DNA of 40,039 nt from NCBI RefSeq assembly GCF_007830065.1, contig NZ_VLKK01000023.1, positions 1-40,039 on the forward strand, written 5' to 3'. Shown here in pieces: positions 6,682-14,637 of this stretch. Position numbers and translations under genes: made by a program. The notes under the pieces are model-generated. The model did no database searches. It worked only from the letters and a program-made list of their open reading frames with translations, and was not told where the DNA came from. The stretch's first letter is position 1. Every line of letters begins with the position of its first letter. This stretch comes from Sphingobium wenxiniae. GTDB lineage: Bacteria; Pseudomonadota; Alphaproteobacteria; Sphingomonadales; Sphingomonadaceae.

Positions 6682-7017
6682 TCAGAGGAAGAGGACTTCC
6701 TCGGCGACGATCTCGACCGCGTAGCGTTCGACGCCCTCGCGGTCCGTCCACTTCGAGTAGTGGAGGCGGCCCTGGACCTCGACCATGTCGCCCTTCTTCT
6801 TGTGCTTGGCGACCGAAGTGCCGAGGCCGTTGAAAGCGGTGACGCGGTGGAACTCAGCGAGGGTCTCGGTGTAGCCGGCCTCGTTCTTGACCGTCTTGCC
6901 ATCGACCAGCTTGGGGCGGTCGGTGACAAGAGTGAAGGAGGTAATCGCGGTTTCACCGGCGTGACGGGTTTCGGGTTGGCTAGCGATGCGACCGATCAGG
7001 ATGACGAGGTTCTTCAT
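6682..7017 (-). CDS. ssb: Single-stranded DNA-binding protein, short form
   Basis: A 111-residue SSB consisting of one OB fold. The start MKNLVILIGRIASQPETRHA and the segments ITSFTLVTDRP, ETLAEFHRVTAFNGLG, KKGDMVEVQGRLHYSKWTDREG and RYAVEIVAEEVLFL match the beta-strands of the SSB fold. It lacks the glycine-rich linker and the acidic DDDIPF-type C-terminal tail that chromosomal SSB uses to recruit partners, so it is a plasmid-type short SSB that probably protects single-stranded plasmid DNA during transfer or replication. The start ATG at 7017 has AGAAACCCC upstream. The gene heads a unit with the 58-residue protein. Confidence 0.92.
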   Translation of the reverse strand: MKNLVILIGRIASQPETRHAGETAITSFTLVTDRPKLVDGKTVKNEAGYTETLAEFHRVTAFNGLGTSVAKHKKKGDMVEVQGRLHYSKWTDREGVERYAVEIVAEEVLFL

Positions 7018-7498
7018 GGGGTTTCTCCGTGGCTTGAATTCGGCGGAACCGCCCGCCGATGAACACCACAGGCAGGGCCAAAGGCACGGGCCCGCACCGA
7101 ACGCTTGCGTGAGGGGAACTCAAAAGCGAGGAGTGGTGCGGCAAGCCCGCAGGGCTTCACGGTCCGCTGCTTTTGGGTTGCGGCCAGAGACTGGCGCTGC
7201 AGGGTTCATCGGCAAACGAAGGGCGGTTTCGTCAGTTCAGGCCGCAGGTTCCCAGGCGTTCCTACCCGTCTGCCTTGGTTGCATCCCGTCAGGGCACCCC
7301 GGCACCACGCTGGTGTCCATGCGCACCCTCCCCTCGCAGCGGTACTCCCGCCTGCGCATGTCCGGGCAAGTCAGAACGAGATCGCGCGAGAAACCTCGAT
7401 TTCTCTGCGCTTACCGCAACGGCCTTGTGCGTCAGCACCTGCACGAAGAGCGGGCTGATCCGGAAATTTCAGGGTGCCACCGCGTGCGAATGGGCGCG
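7018..7498. other. 480-bp region without a firm gene
   Basis: I see no convincing gene between ssb and the nuclease-like gene. On the minus strand there is a 27-codon frame (7237-7320) preceded by a GAGGGGAGGG tract, which could be a leader peptide. AAGCCC-gca-GGGCTT (7143-7157) is a short hairpin. The long plus-strand frame through here runs antisense into the nuclease-like gene and looks spurious. The region probably holds the ssb promoter and 5' leader. Confidence 0.4.
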
Positions 7499-7849
7499 TC
7501 AGCGCCAGGGTTTGGCGAGGCCCTGCGTGATCAGGTAGTCGCCGGCGTCCACGCCGTTCACCGAGATGGTGGCAAGCGTCCGCCCATAGGCGTCGGTGCC
7601 AAGCCGCGTGATCATGACCCGCCCACGCGAGACGAACCGCACGAGCGCGGCGCGCGATGCTTCCCCGGCAGTGAAGTCGCACCAGGCGTAGGACCGGCGA
7701 CGGTCCTGACACTTGGGACTGTCCGGCAGTTCAGGTGCATCGATATTGGCGATGCGGACCCGCTCGCGGCCGCAGCGGATGGTGTCGCCATCATGAACGC
7801 TTGGCGAAAGACATAGGGCGGCAGCGGCGAGAACGATGGGCATCGGCAA
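7499..7849 (-). CDS. Thermonuclease (SNase-like) family protein, probably exported
   Basis: A 116-residue staphylococcal-nuclease-like protein that should cleave DNA or RNA with Ca2+. A short hydrophobic N-terminus (MPMPIVLAAAALCLSPS) suggests export. The metal-binding DGDT (20-23), R32 and E40 in VRIANIDAPE, and R90 in TDAYGRTLA correspond to the catalytic Asp, Arg, Glu and Arg of SNase. The family ending VDAGDYLITQGLAKPWR is intact. Such genes are common on alphaproteobacterial plasmids and integrative elements. A purine tract lies about 31 nt upstream of the ATG (see 7881-7893), as for several neighbours. Confidence 0.88.
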   Translation of the reverse strand: MPMPIVLAAAALCLSPSVHDGDTIRCGRERVRIANIDAPELPDSPKCQDRRRSYAWCDFTAGEASRAALVRFVSRGRVMITRLGTDAYGRTLATISVNGVDAGDYLITQGLAKPWR

Positions 7850-8245
7850 TCCCTAGCGCGGCCGCACTGTCGAACCAAGCCCTCCCCTCTTCCCGACTGG
7901 CCCCGATCGTCACCCGAAGGGCCGGCATTCTCGCCGGCGAGGTTGGGCGGGCGGCGGCGCGAGAGCGCCGACCGCGCGCCCTAGCGAGTAGAGCGGGTCG
8001 CCCCAAGCCCCGCGCGGGGCGCGGGCGTAGGGGTGCCCCCGCCCTCTCCCCTGCCCTTTGCCTCCCAACACCCCATCCACCTTTAGCCCAATACCGATGT
8101 GCGATTGTCGCCCGCATGGCGGGCCCACCGCGTCAGTGGATTGCGGCAATGCTCGACCAGCGGCTCTAGAAAGGCTATGGGGGGGCCGTCCTGGAACCGC
8201 CCGCAGGGGCAGTGTTTCCATGCGACTGGCAAGGGAGAATCGCGA
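7850..8245. other. GC-rich intergenic region with palindromes
   Basis: No gene was supported in these roughly 400 bp. They contain pyrimidine tracts on the plus strand (7881-7893 and 8040-8066), a perfect 14-bp palindrome GCCCCGCGCGGGGC (8007-8020) and a GCCGGC hairpin near 7921-7942. The region separates the minus-strand nuclease-like gene from the plus-strand 62-residue gene, so it should hold divergent promoters. Confidence 0.4.
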
Positions 8246-8434
8246 ATGGATCAGGAGATCCAGATGCCGAGCGCGCGCATGGTTGCTGAGGCCATGGCGA
8301 CGCTGCTCGCAGGCAAGCTTGCCGACCAGGCGGCGAGCGAAATCGTGCTGAGCCGCGAAGAAGCCGCACTGTGCCTCGGGCTTGCCGAGGGAATTGCCGA
8401 AAGCCTCGCGCACGAGGCGGGCGAAACGGACTGA
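8246..8434 (+). CDS. Small acidic helical protein, 62 residues
   Basis: The ATG at 8246-8248 follows AAGGGAGAA (8231-8239), a good Shine-Dalgarno; in-frame codons further upstream lack one and read as intergenic DNA. The product MDQEIQMPSARMVAEAMATL and its continuation is alanine/glutamate-rich and almost certainly all-helical (LADQAASEIVLSREEAALCL, then GLAEGIAESLAHEAGETD). It is co-directional with the DUF1173 gene 171 bp downstream and could form an operon with it. I do not recognise a family; a small partner or antitoxin-like protein is conceivable but unsupported. Confidence 0.6.
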   Translation: MDQEIQMPSARMVAEAMATLLAGKLADQAASEIVLSREEAALCLGLAEGIAESLAHEAGETD

Positions 8435-8605
8435 TCCAGCTTATCTGACCGCAAGCTGCGCTATACGCCGCCGGCCTTGCCGGGGGCCACGGGCAAGGAT
8501 AGACTTGGCCCAGCGCGCGCCATGCGGGCCGCGTCAGACAAACCAAAGGAGAATGCGCGAGAGGTCGAACGGGCAGCGTCGATCGCGAGAAATTGGAGAT
8601 CCCCA

Positions 8606-9832
8606 ATGATCCAGCGATACCGTGTGCTCGGGAAGGTCGTCACCGGCGGCCAGGATGACCTGCAGGCTGCGCTCGGCGCGGCCTATGCGCGCAAGGAGCG
8701 GGTGCTCTGCGAATGCCGCAGGCACGAAGAGCTGCCGCTCTATATCAGCCACCGCCATGATCGCTACGTGCTGGCGCGCTGGCCAGGTTCGGGCGCACGT
8801 CATGCGACGGCCTGCGACCATTACGAGGCCCCGGACTTCCTGACCGGCATGGCCCAGGTCCGGGGAAATGCCGTGATCGACGACGAGGCTTCCGGCGAAA
8901 CGACGCTCAAGCTCGCCTTCCCGCTGTCGCGCGGCGCGGCGCGGCTCGCGCCAGCGGCACTCACCAACGACAAGCCGACGGTCAAGTCCACAGGCCAGAA
9001 GCTGTCGATGCGGGGGCTGCTCCATGTCCTGTGGGACCGGGCCGAACTGACGCACTGGCATCCCAAGATGGCGGGCAAACGCAGCTGGTTCGTGGTGCGC
9101 CGCGCGCTGCTCGAAGCTGCGGCCAGCTGCAAGGCCAAGCAGGAAGCCCTGCCCCATGTCCTGTTCGTACCCGAGACGTTCCGGCTCGAGGACAAGGAGG
9201 ACCTGCGCGCGCGCCGCCGGGCGGCGCTCGATCGCGTCTACCGTTCGCGTGACGAGTTGATGGTGGTGGTGGGCGAGATCAAGGAGATCGCCCCGGCGCA
9301 CGGCGCGGAGCGGATCGTGCTGCGCCACGTCGGCGACATGCCGTTCGTCATGGACCCGGACATGGCGCGCCGCTTCCACAAGCGGTTCGCGGGCGAACTG
9401 GCGCTGTGGCAGGCGCAAGGGAACCAGGGCCACCTCGTCGTTGCCGGCTCGTTCGCGCGGCGCAGCCAAGGGACCTTCGACCTGATCGAGGTGGCGCTGA
9501 TGCCGGTGACCGGCGAATGGCTACCATACGAGAGCAGCGACGAGCAGTACCTCATCGCCAAGGCTGTCGCCGAGAAGCGCCGGTTCGTGAAGGGCATGCG
9601 GGTTAATCTCGATGCCAGCGCACCGATCGCCAGCCTGGTGCTCAAGGACACCGGCGAGGATGCAACCGCGATCCATATCCATGATGGCGATACTAAGGCC
9701 AGCGAACCGCTCGAGGCGCTGCTCGCCTGCGAGGGCGTCATCCACATGGTGTGGAAGGAAGGCGAGCCGCTGCCGCCGCGTGGATCCCGGCGCCGAACCA
9801 GCGACACCCCGCCGGAACGCGCCGCAGCGTGA
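8606..9832 (+). CDS. DUF1173 family protein
   Basis: A 408-residue protein of the DUF1173 type, found on plasmids and islands of alphaproteobacteria and related bacteria, with no known function. An N-terminal cysteine/histidine-containing segment (CECRRHEELPLYISHRHDRY) is followed by ATACDHYEAPDFLTG. This gives a set of Cys and His residues within the first 80 positions that could bind metal. The central region has GLLHVLWDRAELTHWHPKM and GKRSWFVVRRALLEAA. I set the start at the ATG at 8606 because TTGGAG lies 8-12 nt upstream; the frame is open further back without a ribosome site. It is one of the few plus-strand genes in a minus-strand cluster. Confidence 0.8.
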   Translation: MIQRYRVLGKVVTGGQDDLQAALGAAYARKERVLCECRRHEELPLYISHRHDRYVLARWPGSGARHATACDHYEAPDFLTGMAQVRGNAVIDDEASGETTLKLAFPLSRGAARLAPAALTNDKPTVKSTGQKLSMRGLLHVLWDRAELTHWHPKMAGKRSWFVVRRALLEAAASCKAKQEALPHVLFVPETFRLEDKEDLRARRRAALDRVYRSRDELMVVVGEIKEIAPAHGAERIVLRHVGDMPFVMDPDMARRFHKRFAGELALWQAQGNQGHLVVAGSFARRSQGTFDLIEVALMPVTGEWLPYESSDEQYLIAKAVAEKRRFVKGMRVNLDASAPIASLVLKDTGEDATAIHIHDGDTKASEPLEALLACEGVIHMVWKEGEPLPPRGSRRRTSDTPPERAAA

Positions 9833-9851
9833 GCGGGCACGCACCAAGGCG

Positions 9852-10352
9852 TCAGTCGCCGTTCAGCAGGGGCCTGGTCGGCAGAAGAGCGATCCGGCGC
9901 ACGGCACCGGGTTCGGAGCGCAGCGCCGCGAGGCGCGTCTCGACCGAGGCCGCGTCCTCGGTAATCTCGATGCGATTCAGCCCGATCAGCGTCCAGACCT
10001 TGTGTTCGGGGTGCTCCGCGGTGTGGACCGCGTAGGCGAGCGGCAGCTTGTCGGGGTAAAGCCAGAGGAGAAGCACCGGCACGGCGGAAAGGTTGGGCCT
10101 GCCCTCGACATCAGTGACCGACAGCAGGTTGGTCACGGGATCATAGCGGCAGTCGATCCCGAGCGGCACGGGGTGGCCGATGATCCCGAGCAGCGCCTCG
10201 CGCGCGTTTGCGCCGAAGGTCGCGTCCAGTTCCGGCCCCGGTTTGGCATCCGGGTCGGTTTCAAGCTCCGCCAGGAAGATGAGCACGGCGAAGAGCCGGG
10301 CAGCTTCGTCCCGCGTGCAGGGAATATCGAGGGCGAGGTGGATTGCGGACAT
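9852..10352 (-). CDS. Conserved-looking hypothetical protein, 166 residues
   Basis: I do not recognise the family. The product (MSAIHLALDIPCTRDEAARL onward) is soluble and acidic, with no membrane segment. It has an N-terminal helix-rich part rich in D and E and a beta-rich middle (NLLSVTDVEGRPNLSAVPVL, LLWLYPDKLPLAYAVH). The ATG at 10350-10352 follows GGAACTCCC; a longer reading frame upstream is not supported by a ribosome site. It is transcribed toward the 3' end of the DUF1173 gene, with 19 bp between the two stops. It belongs to the minus-strand small-gene cluster and is separated from the SLOG-like gene by 78 bp. Confidence 0.65.
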   Translation of the reverse strand: MSAIHLALDIPCTRDEAARLFAVLIFLAELETDPDAKPGPELDATFGANAREALLGIIGHPVPLGIDCRYDPVTNLLSVTDVEGRPNLSAVPVLLLWLYPDKLPLAYAVHTAEHPEHKVWTLIGLNRIEITEDAASVETRLAALRSEPGAVRRIALLPTRPLLNGD

Positions 10353-10430
10353 GGGAGTTCCTTCGCGGGAAGCGGTCAGCAGCCCTCGACCGGCGCAAGT
10401 GCGTCGGGACCCAGAACGGCAGAGCATTGC

Positions 10431-10943
10431 TTAGATTGAGAGGTGGCGTTCGACGTGCGCACGCTCGCGCGGGCGCTGGAAATTGTAGACGGGAACGCCG
10501 TGGGCAGCGGCGATGCGGATTGCCTGGCCGGTCCCGCCCGAGGCTTCGCCATCGGCGGTCCAGCACAGGACGAAGTCGGCGGGCGCATCGAGCTCAGGCC
10601 CCAGGACCTGGAACACGTTCCGGGTGTGCAAGGCCTGGACGAAGAGATCGAGTCCGGCGAAAGCGGGGTGCGCTGCGGCAGCAAGAGCTCGCGCACGCTG
10701 CCACAGCTCTGGCGGCAAGGCCTGCGGGTGGAACGGGCTCGCCGAACCGCGCCAGCCCGGCGCGGGCAGGAAGATCTGTTTGCCCTCCCCCGCCCCGCGC
10801 TCGAACGCGCTGTCGGCGCCGATCGCATGGCCGGAGCGCAGGACGTAGCCGCGCTTCAGAAGGGCGAAGGCAGCGCGCGTCATCAGTGCGAGCACTTCGG
10901 GCGGGGTGCGGCGTGCACCGATCCCAGTGTAAAAGCGGGGCAT
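10431..10943 (-). CDS. SLOG/Rossmann-like protein (possible nucleotide-derivative sensor)
   Basis: A 170-residue protein with the look of a SLOG/DprA-type Rossmann fold. Residues 3-8 RFYTGIG and GARRTPPEVLALM resemble the TGIGSRxTP start of phage and plasmid SLOG proteins. They are followed by LLKRGYVLRSGHAIGADSAF, the conserved SGxAxGAD glycine loop, and later FVLCWTADGEASGGTGQAIR, a nucleotide-loop-like GGTGQAI. Proteins of this family bind nucleotides or nucleotide derivatives and occur in phage, plasmid and defence contexts. The biological role here is unknown. The start ATG at 10941-10943 has AAGGAGA just upstream. A purine tract lies about 31 nt before the start. Confidence 0.75.
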   Translation of the reverse strand: MPRFYTGIGARRTPPEVLALMTRAAFALLKRGYVLRSGHAIGADSAFERGAGEGKQIFLPAPGWRGSASPFHPQALPPELWQRARALAAAAHPAFAGLDLFVQALHTRNVFQVLGPELDAPADFVLCWTADGEASGGTGQAIRIAAAHGVPVYNFQRPRERAHVERHLSI

Positions 10944-10980
10944 GGCAGGTCTCCTTGTTCGCCTGCCCGCCGCGTTCCCC

Positions 10981-11499
10981 CTACCCTCCCGTCGGCATCG
11001 CCGGGGTAACGCCCGCCCCGCGTGCGGCCAGCATGGGGCCGTAGGTAGCTTCAAGATTGCGGTGGAGGACCGCGTTTGCGGGCGGGAAGAAGCTGCCGTC
11101 CTCGCGCGGCCGCGAGATCCGGAGCGCGCCGGCGATAACGTCGGGAAAGGGGCGGACACATAGGAGCGACGAACCCGCGTAAGTGACTGGCGGCGGGAAC
11201 CCCGCGCTGATCCAGCTTGACGGCACGTCTAGCCCGTCGAGCCAGCGCCGGGCGCCGGGCGGCAGTACCGCCACCTGCGAGACGATCCACAGCGTCCAGT
11301 AGGTCCCGAAATCATGAGCGTTGGCGATCGCCGCGAATTCCAGGGGCGCAGGCGGCGGGCCGTTTACCGCGATCACTGCGGCCTGAAAGGCGCGCAGCTC
11401 GTGCCTGTTGACGCGCTCGAAATCGGGCGTTTGGCCGAGCTGGGCGCAGGGCTCGTTCGCTGGCCCTGCCCCGAGTTCGAAGAGCCTGTGGCGGGTCAC
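10981..11499 (-). CDS. Hypothetical protein, 172 residues
   Basis: I do not recognise the family. The start is GTG at 11497-11499, overlapping the stop of the upstream gene (GTGA), so the pair is translationally coupled. The protein is moderately hydrophobic with an aromatic segment (AHDFGTYWTLWIVSQVAVLP) and a proline/glycine-rich C-terminus (SRPREDGSFFPPANAVLHRN). No signal peptide is evident and no catalytic motif was found. It is the second of two coupled genes in the minus-strand cluster, and its end nearly abuts the SLOG-like gene leader. Confidence 0.62.
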   Translation of the reverse strand: MTRHRLFELGAGPANEPCAQLGQTPDFERVNRHELRAFQAAVIAVNGPPPAPLEFAAIANAHDFGTYWTLWIVSQVAVLPPGARRWLDGLDVPSSWISAGFPPPVTYAGSSLLCVRPFPDVIAGALRISRPREDGSFFPPANAVLHRNLEATYGPMLAARGAGVTPAMPTGG

Positions 11500-11840
11500 G
11501 CAGCAGCCTCCCCTGCCCCATCGGGATACCAGGCGAGTTCCACCGCGTTAGGGTTATCGACATCGTAGGCGGCGATACGCGCCGAGGTAATCCAGGTCTC
11601 CGGATCGCGGAGCGCGACATAGCCGCCATAGAAACGGCCATCACGGTGGACGAACTGGGCGTGGATGTCCTCGGCTACCGCTTCGGAGACGAAGAAGCCG
11701 GCCGCGCCGCGAATGTGGATCGGGGGAAGAACGCCCAGCATTTCGTCATGGAAGACCTCTGTCACCCTCGAGAGCGGGAACTGCGCGAGCGTGCGGGCGC
11801 GTTCATCAGACGGCGACGCTGCAAATTCGGGATCGGTCAT
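11496..11840 (-). CDS. Hypothetical protein, 114 residues
   Basis: I do not recognise the family. The ATG at 11838-11840 follows GAGGCTCCC. The product is acidic and soluble, with FPLSRVTEVFHDEMLGVLPP, GAAGFFVSEAVAEDIHAQFV and RFYGGYVALRDPETWITSAR as the most structured stretches. The middle motif (GFFVSEAV then HRDGRFYGGY) looks like a small conserved domain of plasmid accessory proteins. The stop overlaps the GTG start of the next gene. It lies 7 bp downstream of the 94-residue gene, so the three genes 12132 to 10981 probably form one operon. Confidence 0.65.
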   Translation of the reverse strand: MTDPEFAASPSDERARTLAQFPLSRVTEVFHDEMLGVLPPIHIRGAAGFFVSEAVAEDIHAQFVHRDGRFYGGYVALRDPETWITSARIAAYDVDNPNAVELAWYPDGAGEAAA

Positions 11841-11847
11841 GGGAGCC

Positions 11848-12132
11848 TCATTCGTAACGGGGTGGGGCTTGCGGGAAGCGGGGCGGAACCGCGTGTTCGA
11901 ACACGCAGGCGCGGTAGCGGCCGCCGGCGTAGAGCACGGAATCAAGGCGGCGCTGGCCGCGCTGGACCAGGTCGAGCAACCGGTTGGCGCGCACCGCGAG
12001 CCGCGATGCAGCAGCTTCGGTAAGGCAGACCCGGTGGAGGCGGACAAGTTCGCCGGTGTCGTACCACCATGAGCCCTCTTCCGGCCCGCCGTAAGCGCGG
12101 TCGACCGCGTAGAAAGCGACGACGTATTTCAT
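11848..12132 (-). CDS. Hypothetical protein, 94 residues
   Basis: I do not recognise the family. The ATG at 12130-12132 lies 4 nt after GGAGGCATTTTGCC, giving a good ribosome site. The product is MKYVVAFYAVDRAYGGPEEG with GSWWYDTGELVRLHRVCLTE, a compact alpha/beta start, then an arginine-rich helix (AVRANRLLDLVQRGQRRLDS) and a C-terminus rich in arginine and proline. It is the first gene of the three-gene unit ending at 10981. Similar short WWYDTGELVR-type proteins occur in sphingomonad accessory DNA to my recollection, without known function. Confidence 0.62.
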   Translation of the reverse strand: MKYVVAFYAVDRAYGGPEEGSWWYDTGELVRLHRVCLTEAAASRLAVRANRLLDLVQRGQRRLDSVLYAGGRYRACVFEHAVPPRFPQAPPRYE

Positions 12133-12163
12133 GGCAAAATGCCTCCTGGGGCGGTGCGACACG

Positions 12164-12604
12164 TCAGACAAGAACGAATGGCGGGACGGTGATCTCGGCC
12201 TTCGCCATCGCACGCTTGAGCTCGCGCAGGCGAGTGAACCCCTTGATCCAGGACGGCGGGAAGAGGACATATTCGTCTTCGCTCGCCGTGTAGTCGCGCA
12301 TGGGTCCCGTACCGTCGAACACGACAATCTCGGGGAGATACGCCCCGGGACAGCCGCCCGACCAGCGGCGAAAGATCAACCCGTGCTCGATGCAGAAGGC
12401 ATCGACCTCCGGGATCTGCCCGCCGTTCAGTTCGGTGCCGTAGAGCTCGAGCGGCGCGCCCTCGATTACCGCCGCCGGGTCGAACGGCTCGCCGTCCCAT
12501 TCGGCGCGCAAGTCATATTCCTCGGCGCAGGCAGCGAGGCCGCTGAGGAGGTCGCGGCGCAGCGCGCCGCCGATAGTGATGTGAACGGGGGCTCTGTCGC
12601 CCAT
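12164..12604 (-). CDS. Hypothetical protein, 146 residues
   Basis: I do not recognise the family. The ATG at 12602-12604 follows CGAAAGGACAC. The product is strongly acidic and soluble: VHITIGGALRRDLLSGLAAC at the start, then many acidic residues with isolated aromatic ones (LRAEWDGEPFDPAAVIEG, EVDAFCIEHGLIFRRWSGGC), and it ends KAEITVPPFVLV. Its acidity and size are reminiscent of DNA-mimic or antirestriction proteins, but no named motif supports that. A purine tract lies about 40-56 nt upstream of the start (12644-12660). Confidence 0.62.
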   Translation of the reverse strand: MGDRAPVHITIGGALRRDLLSGLAACAEEYDLRAEWDGEPFDPAAVIEGAPLELYGTELNGGQIPEVDAFCIEHGLIFRRWSGGCPGAYLPEIVVFDGTGPMRDYTASEDEYVLFPPSWIKGFTRLRELKRAMAKAEITVPPFVLV

Positions 12605-12692
12605 GGCCCGTGTCCTTTCGCAGCCGGTTGGTCCGACCGCGATCACCCCTCTCCCCTCACCAGCCTCTTGCGCGAGCAAAGGTGTGGCGCGT

Positions 12693-13040
12693 TCAGGCTG
12701 GCAGCAGCGGCACAAGGTTGGGGTCGAGCGGAAACCCGAGGCAGCGCGCCAGCTCGGCCGCGTGCTCGAAGTCGGCAGTCGTCACATGAAGTGACCGGGC
12801 GATATCGGCCAGCGTCTCGCCTTTGCGGGGCGGCGCTACGCTGTGAAGCTTTCCTGCTTCTGCGGTCACCGCGAAGGGCCAGGTCATGGCGACGGCAATC
12901 ACCCGCTCGGGCAGCACGATCAGGGTATCGCCAGTTTTGATGCTCTCGTCGCATTGCGACGCGTCATAGGCATTGCCGGTAGTCGCAAAGGCATGGTGCC
13001 GCCGCGTGTCGAAGGCGAAGCGTTCGCTATTTGTGAACAT
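12693..13040 (-). CDS. Hypothetical protein, 115 residues
   Basis: I do not recognise the family. The ATG at 13038-13040 follows GGAGACACTTC. The protein begins MFTNSERFAFDTRRHHAFAT, has a beta-rich centre (GDTLIVLPERVIAVAMTWPF) and a C-terminal helical region (TLADIARSLHVTTADFEHAA) that could be a helix-turn-helix, though a weak one. A strong pair of hairpins (13073-13181) separates it from the upstream DUF736 gene, suggesting a separate or attenuated transcript. Confidence 0.62.
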   Translation of the reverse strand: MFTNSERFAFDTRRHHAFATTGNAYDASQCDESIKTGDTLIVLPERVIAVAMTWPFAVTAEAGKLHSVAPPRKGETLADIARSLHVTTADFEHAAELARCLGFPLDPNLVPLLPA

Positions 13041-13072
13041 GAAGTGTCTCCGTTGCCGCCCATGCAAAAGAA

Positions 13073-13181
13073 GAGGCGGAACGCCGGGCGGGGGGACGGT
13101 CGGCGTTCCGCCTCAGGCCACAAGCGGGGCGAGCCTGCGGCCTTTGCGTGGGAACGGGGACCCGCGATTGGGTCCCCGTTC
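13073..13181 (-). terminator. Two strong stem-loops between DUF736 and the 115-residue gene
   Basis: Stem A has perfect 14-bp arms (13073-13086 and 13101-13114) with a 14-nt G-rich loop. Stem B has perfect 12-bp arms (13152-13163 and 13170-13181) with a 6-nt loop. Both lie just after the DUF736 stop on the minus strand. Neither has a T tract, so rho-independent termination is uncertain; transcript stabilisation or a regulatory RNA structure is equally possible. Confidence 0.6.
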
Positions 13182-13202
13182 GGTCGGAGGTGCTGGATGG
13201 AC

Positions 13203-13727
13203 TCAGGCGTCGACGAGCGGAGGCAGCGCACCTTCGTTGTCTGCGCCGTCCTTGACGTTGGCGCGGCCGCGCTTGCCCGGCGGCGTAGCGGTGCTGTCAC
13301 CGAGGCCATCGCCGTTATGCCCGTCACTGGCCTCACCGGCATCGGCTGCCTCGCCGCCGGTAAGCATGTCGCCATCGCCGTATTCGCTCGAACCGAGCTG
13401 GCTGTTGCGGCGACGCGGGCGCTGCCAGGCGATGGCCATCGTGCCGTCCTCGCGCGGGAAGGCGGCGATGTAGAGCGGCTGCGACATCGACGGATCGTCG
13501 ATCTTGCCCTGGTAGAAGATCTCGCCGGTCGAGTTCGAGGCGAGTTCGAACAGTGCGCCAACGGCTACCCAGCGGCGCTGATCGTTGAGCGCGACGATTT
13601 CGTACTTGGGCGCGCGGGCGTTGCTCGAGCTGACCGGCCGCAGGCCGATGGTGCGCGTCATCGTGAGCGTTTCGACAGTGCCGATCAGCTGGCCGCTGGC
13701 GTTCTTCTTGATTTCACCGATGTTCAT
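13203..13727 (-). CDS. DUF736 family protein
   Basis: A 174-residue DUF736 protein. The N-terminal domain (1-105) has the family pattern: MNIGEIKKNASGQLIGTVET, LRPVSSSNARAPKYEIVALN, RRWVAVGALFELASNSTGEI and DDPSMSQPLYIAAFPREDGT. DUF736 proteins are typical of conjugative plasmids and integrative elements of alphaproteobacteria; their function is unknown. A low-complexity tail (about 110-174) rich in G, D and A is an extension not needed for the fold. The ATG at 13725-13727 follows AGGAGAACGT, a strong Shine-Dalgarno. Downstream are two strong hairpins, upstream a purine tract (13782-13803). Confidence 0.88.
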   Translation of the reverse strand: MNIGEIKKNASGQLIGTVETLTMTRTIGLRPVSSSNARAPKYEIVALNDQRRWVAVGALFELASNSTGEIFYQGKIDDPSMSQPLYIAAFPREDGTMAIAWQRPRRRNSQLGSSEYGDGDMLTGGEAADAGEASDGHNGDGLGDSTATPPGKRGRANVKDGADNEGALPPLVDA

Positions 13728-13880
13728 GGACGTTCTCCTAGGTGGATTGAATGCGACCGAACCCCTTGTCCGATCACTCATTCCCACCCCCCCTTCCCTC
13801 CCGGCCGTCAGGCCGAGCTGCGGGCCCTGCCCGCAGTCCTTCTCTGGAGCCCTCCATCGGGGACATTCGCCAGCGCGGTC

Positions 13881-14555
13881 TCAGACGAGCAAACATGCAG
13901 GCAGCGCGAGCCATTCGGGCTGGTCGTCCGCAATTGGCAGATCGGTGCTGCGCGCCTGACGCTCGGTGAACACGTCGGCGGTATCGAGCGTGCCGAACCC
14001 GTCTTTACTGTTCCAGAACAGCAGGCCCTCTTCGGGATCGCGCATGGCGATGACGAGTTTGGGGGCGAAGTGGAGGGTGTCGTGGACCTTGTTGGTCTCG
14101 ATCCAGTGGATGCCGGCGGCATCGATCATAAACCCGCCGCCACCGAAGGCATCGGGTAAGTGGCGGTCGCTGTCGTAGGACCAGGTCGCCGCTACCGGGA
14201 GCGACTGCGTGATCGTGCGGTGCAGCAGGACGGCAACCGCGTCAGGCTCGAACTGGTCGGCGGTAGCGAACACCCGGACAGTTCCGTCGTCCTGCTCCTC
14301 GAAGGCAAAGTCGGTGCCAAAGGTCGGGAAGTCGCAGTCGGGGAAGATGGCGAGGAACCCCGATACCACTTCCTCGCCGGTAGGCGGGAAGATCGTTCGG
14401 AACGCCTCAGACAGGCCGAGCCAGTGTTGGATGATGGCTTCAGCGTCGGGTTGATCTTCGATGAATTGCGCAAGGGCGATGGCCTCGCGCAGAAGGCCGC
14501 ATTCGGCGTCAGTGATGTGCAAGACAAAGCAGGAGTGCGTGTAGCAGTTGGACAT
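13881..14555 (-). CDS. Hypothetical protein, 224 residues
   Basis: I do not recognise the family. The ATG at 14553-14555 follows AAGGGATCACC. The protein is acidic and soluble with cysteines near the N-terminus (MSNCYTHSCFVLHITDAECG). It alternates helical (LREAIALAQFIEDQPDAEAI) and beta-rich parts (GFMIDAAGIHWIETN, LVIAMRDPEEGLLFWNSKDG). No catalytic or membrane motif was seen. It resembles large acidic proteins found beside DUF736 and DUF3768 genes in sphingomonad plasmids. The gap to the upstream 111-residue gene is 82 bp. Confidence 0.65.
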   Translation of the reverse strand: MSNCYTHSCFVLHITDAECGLLREAIALAQFIEDQPDAEAIIQHWLGLSEAFRTIFPPTGEEVVSGFLAIFPDCDFPTFGTDFAFEEQDDGTVRVFATADQFEPDAVAVLLHRTITQSLPVAATWSYDSDRHLPDAFGGGGFMIDAAGIHWIETNKVHDTLHFAPKLVIAMRDPEEGLLFWNSKDGFGTLDTADVFTERQARSTDLPIADDQPEWLALPACLLV

Positions 14556-14637
14556 GGGTGGTGATCCCTTGTTGGATGGAACCGGGCAGACGAGATCGGT
14601 GCCCGGGGGCGGACAGCGCCAGTGGGCGGCGTGCGGT

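Noticed and set aside
6066..6956. Minus-strand 296-codon frame across ssb and the MucR start
   Set aside because: It overlaps ssb and the 58-residue gene in another frame and has low-complexity serine/arginine composition.
12843..14159. Long plus-strand open frame (438 codons)
   Set aside because: It runs antisense through the DUF736 gene and neighbours, has no ribosome site and shows arginine/alanine-rich shadow composition typical of high-GC DNA.
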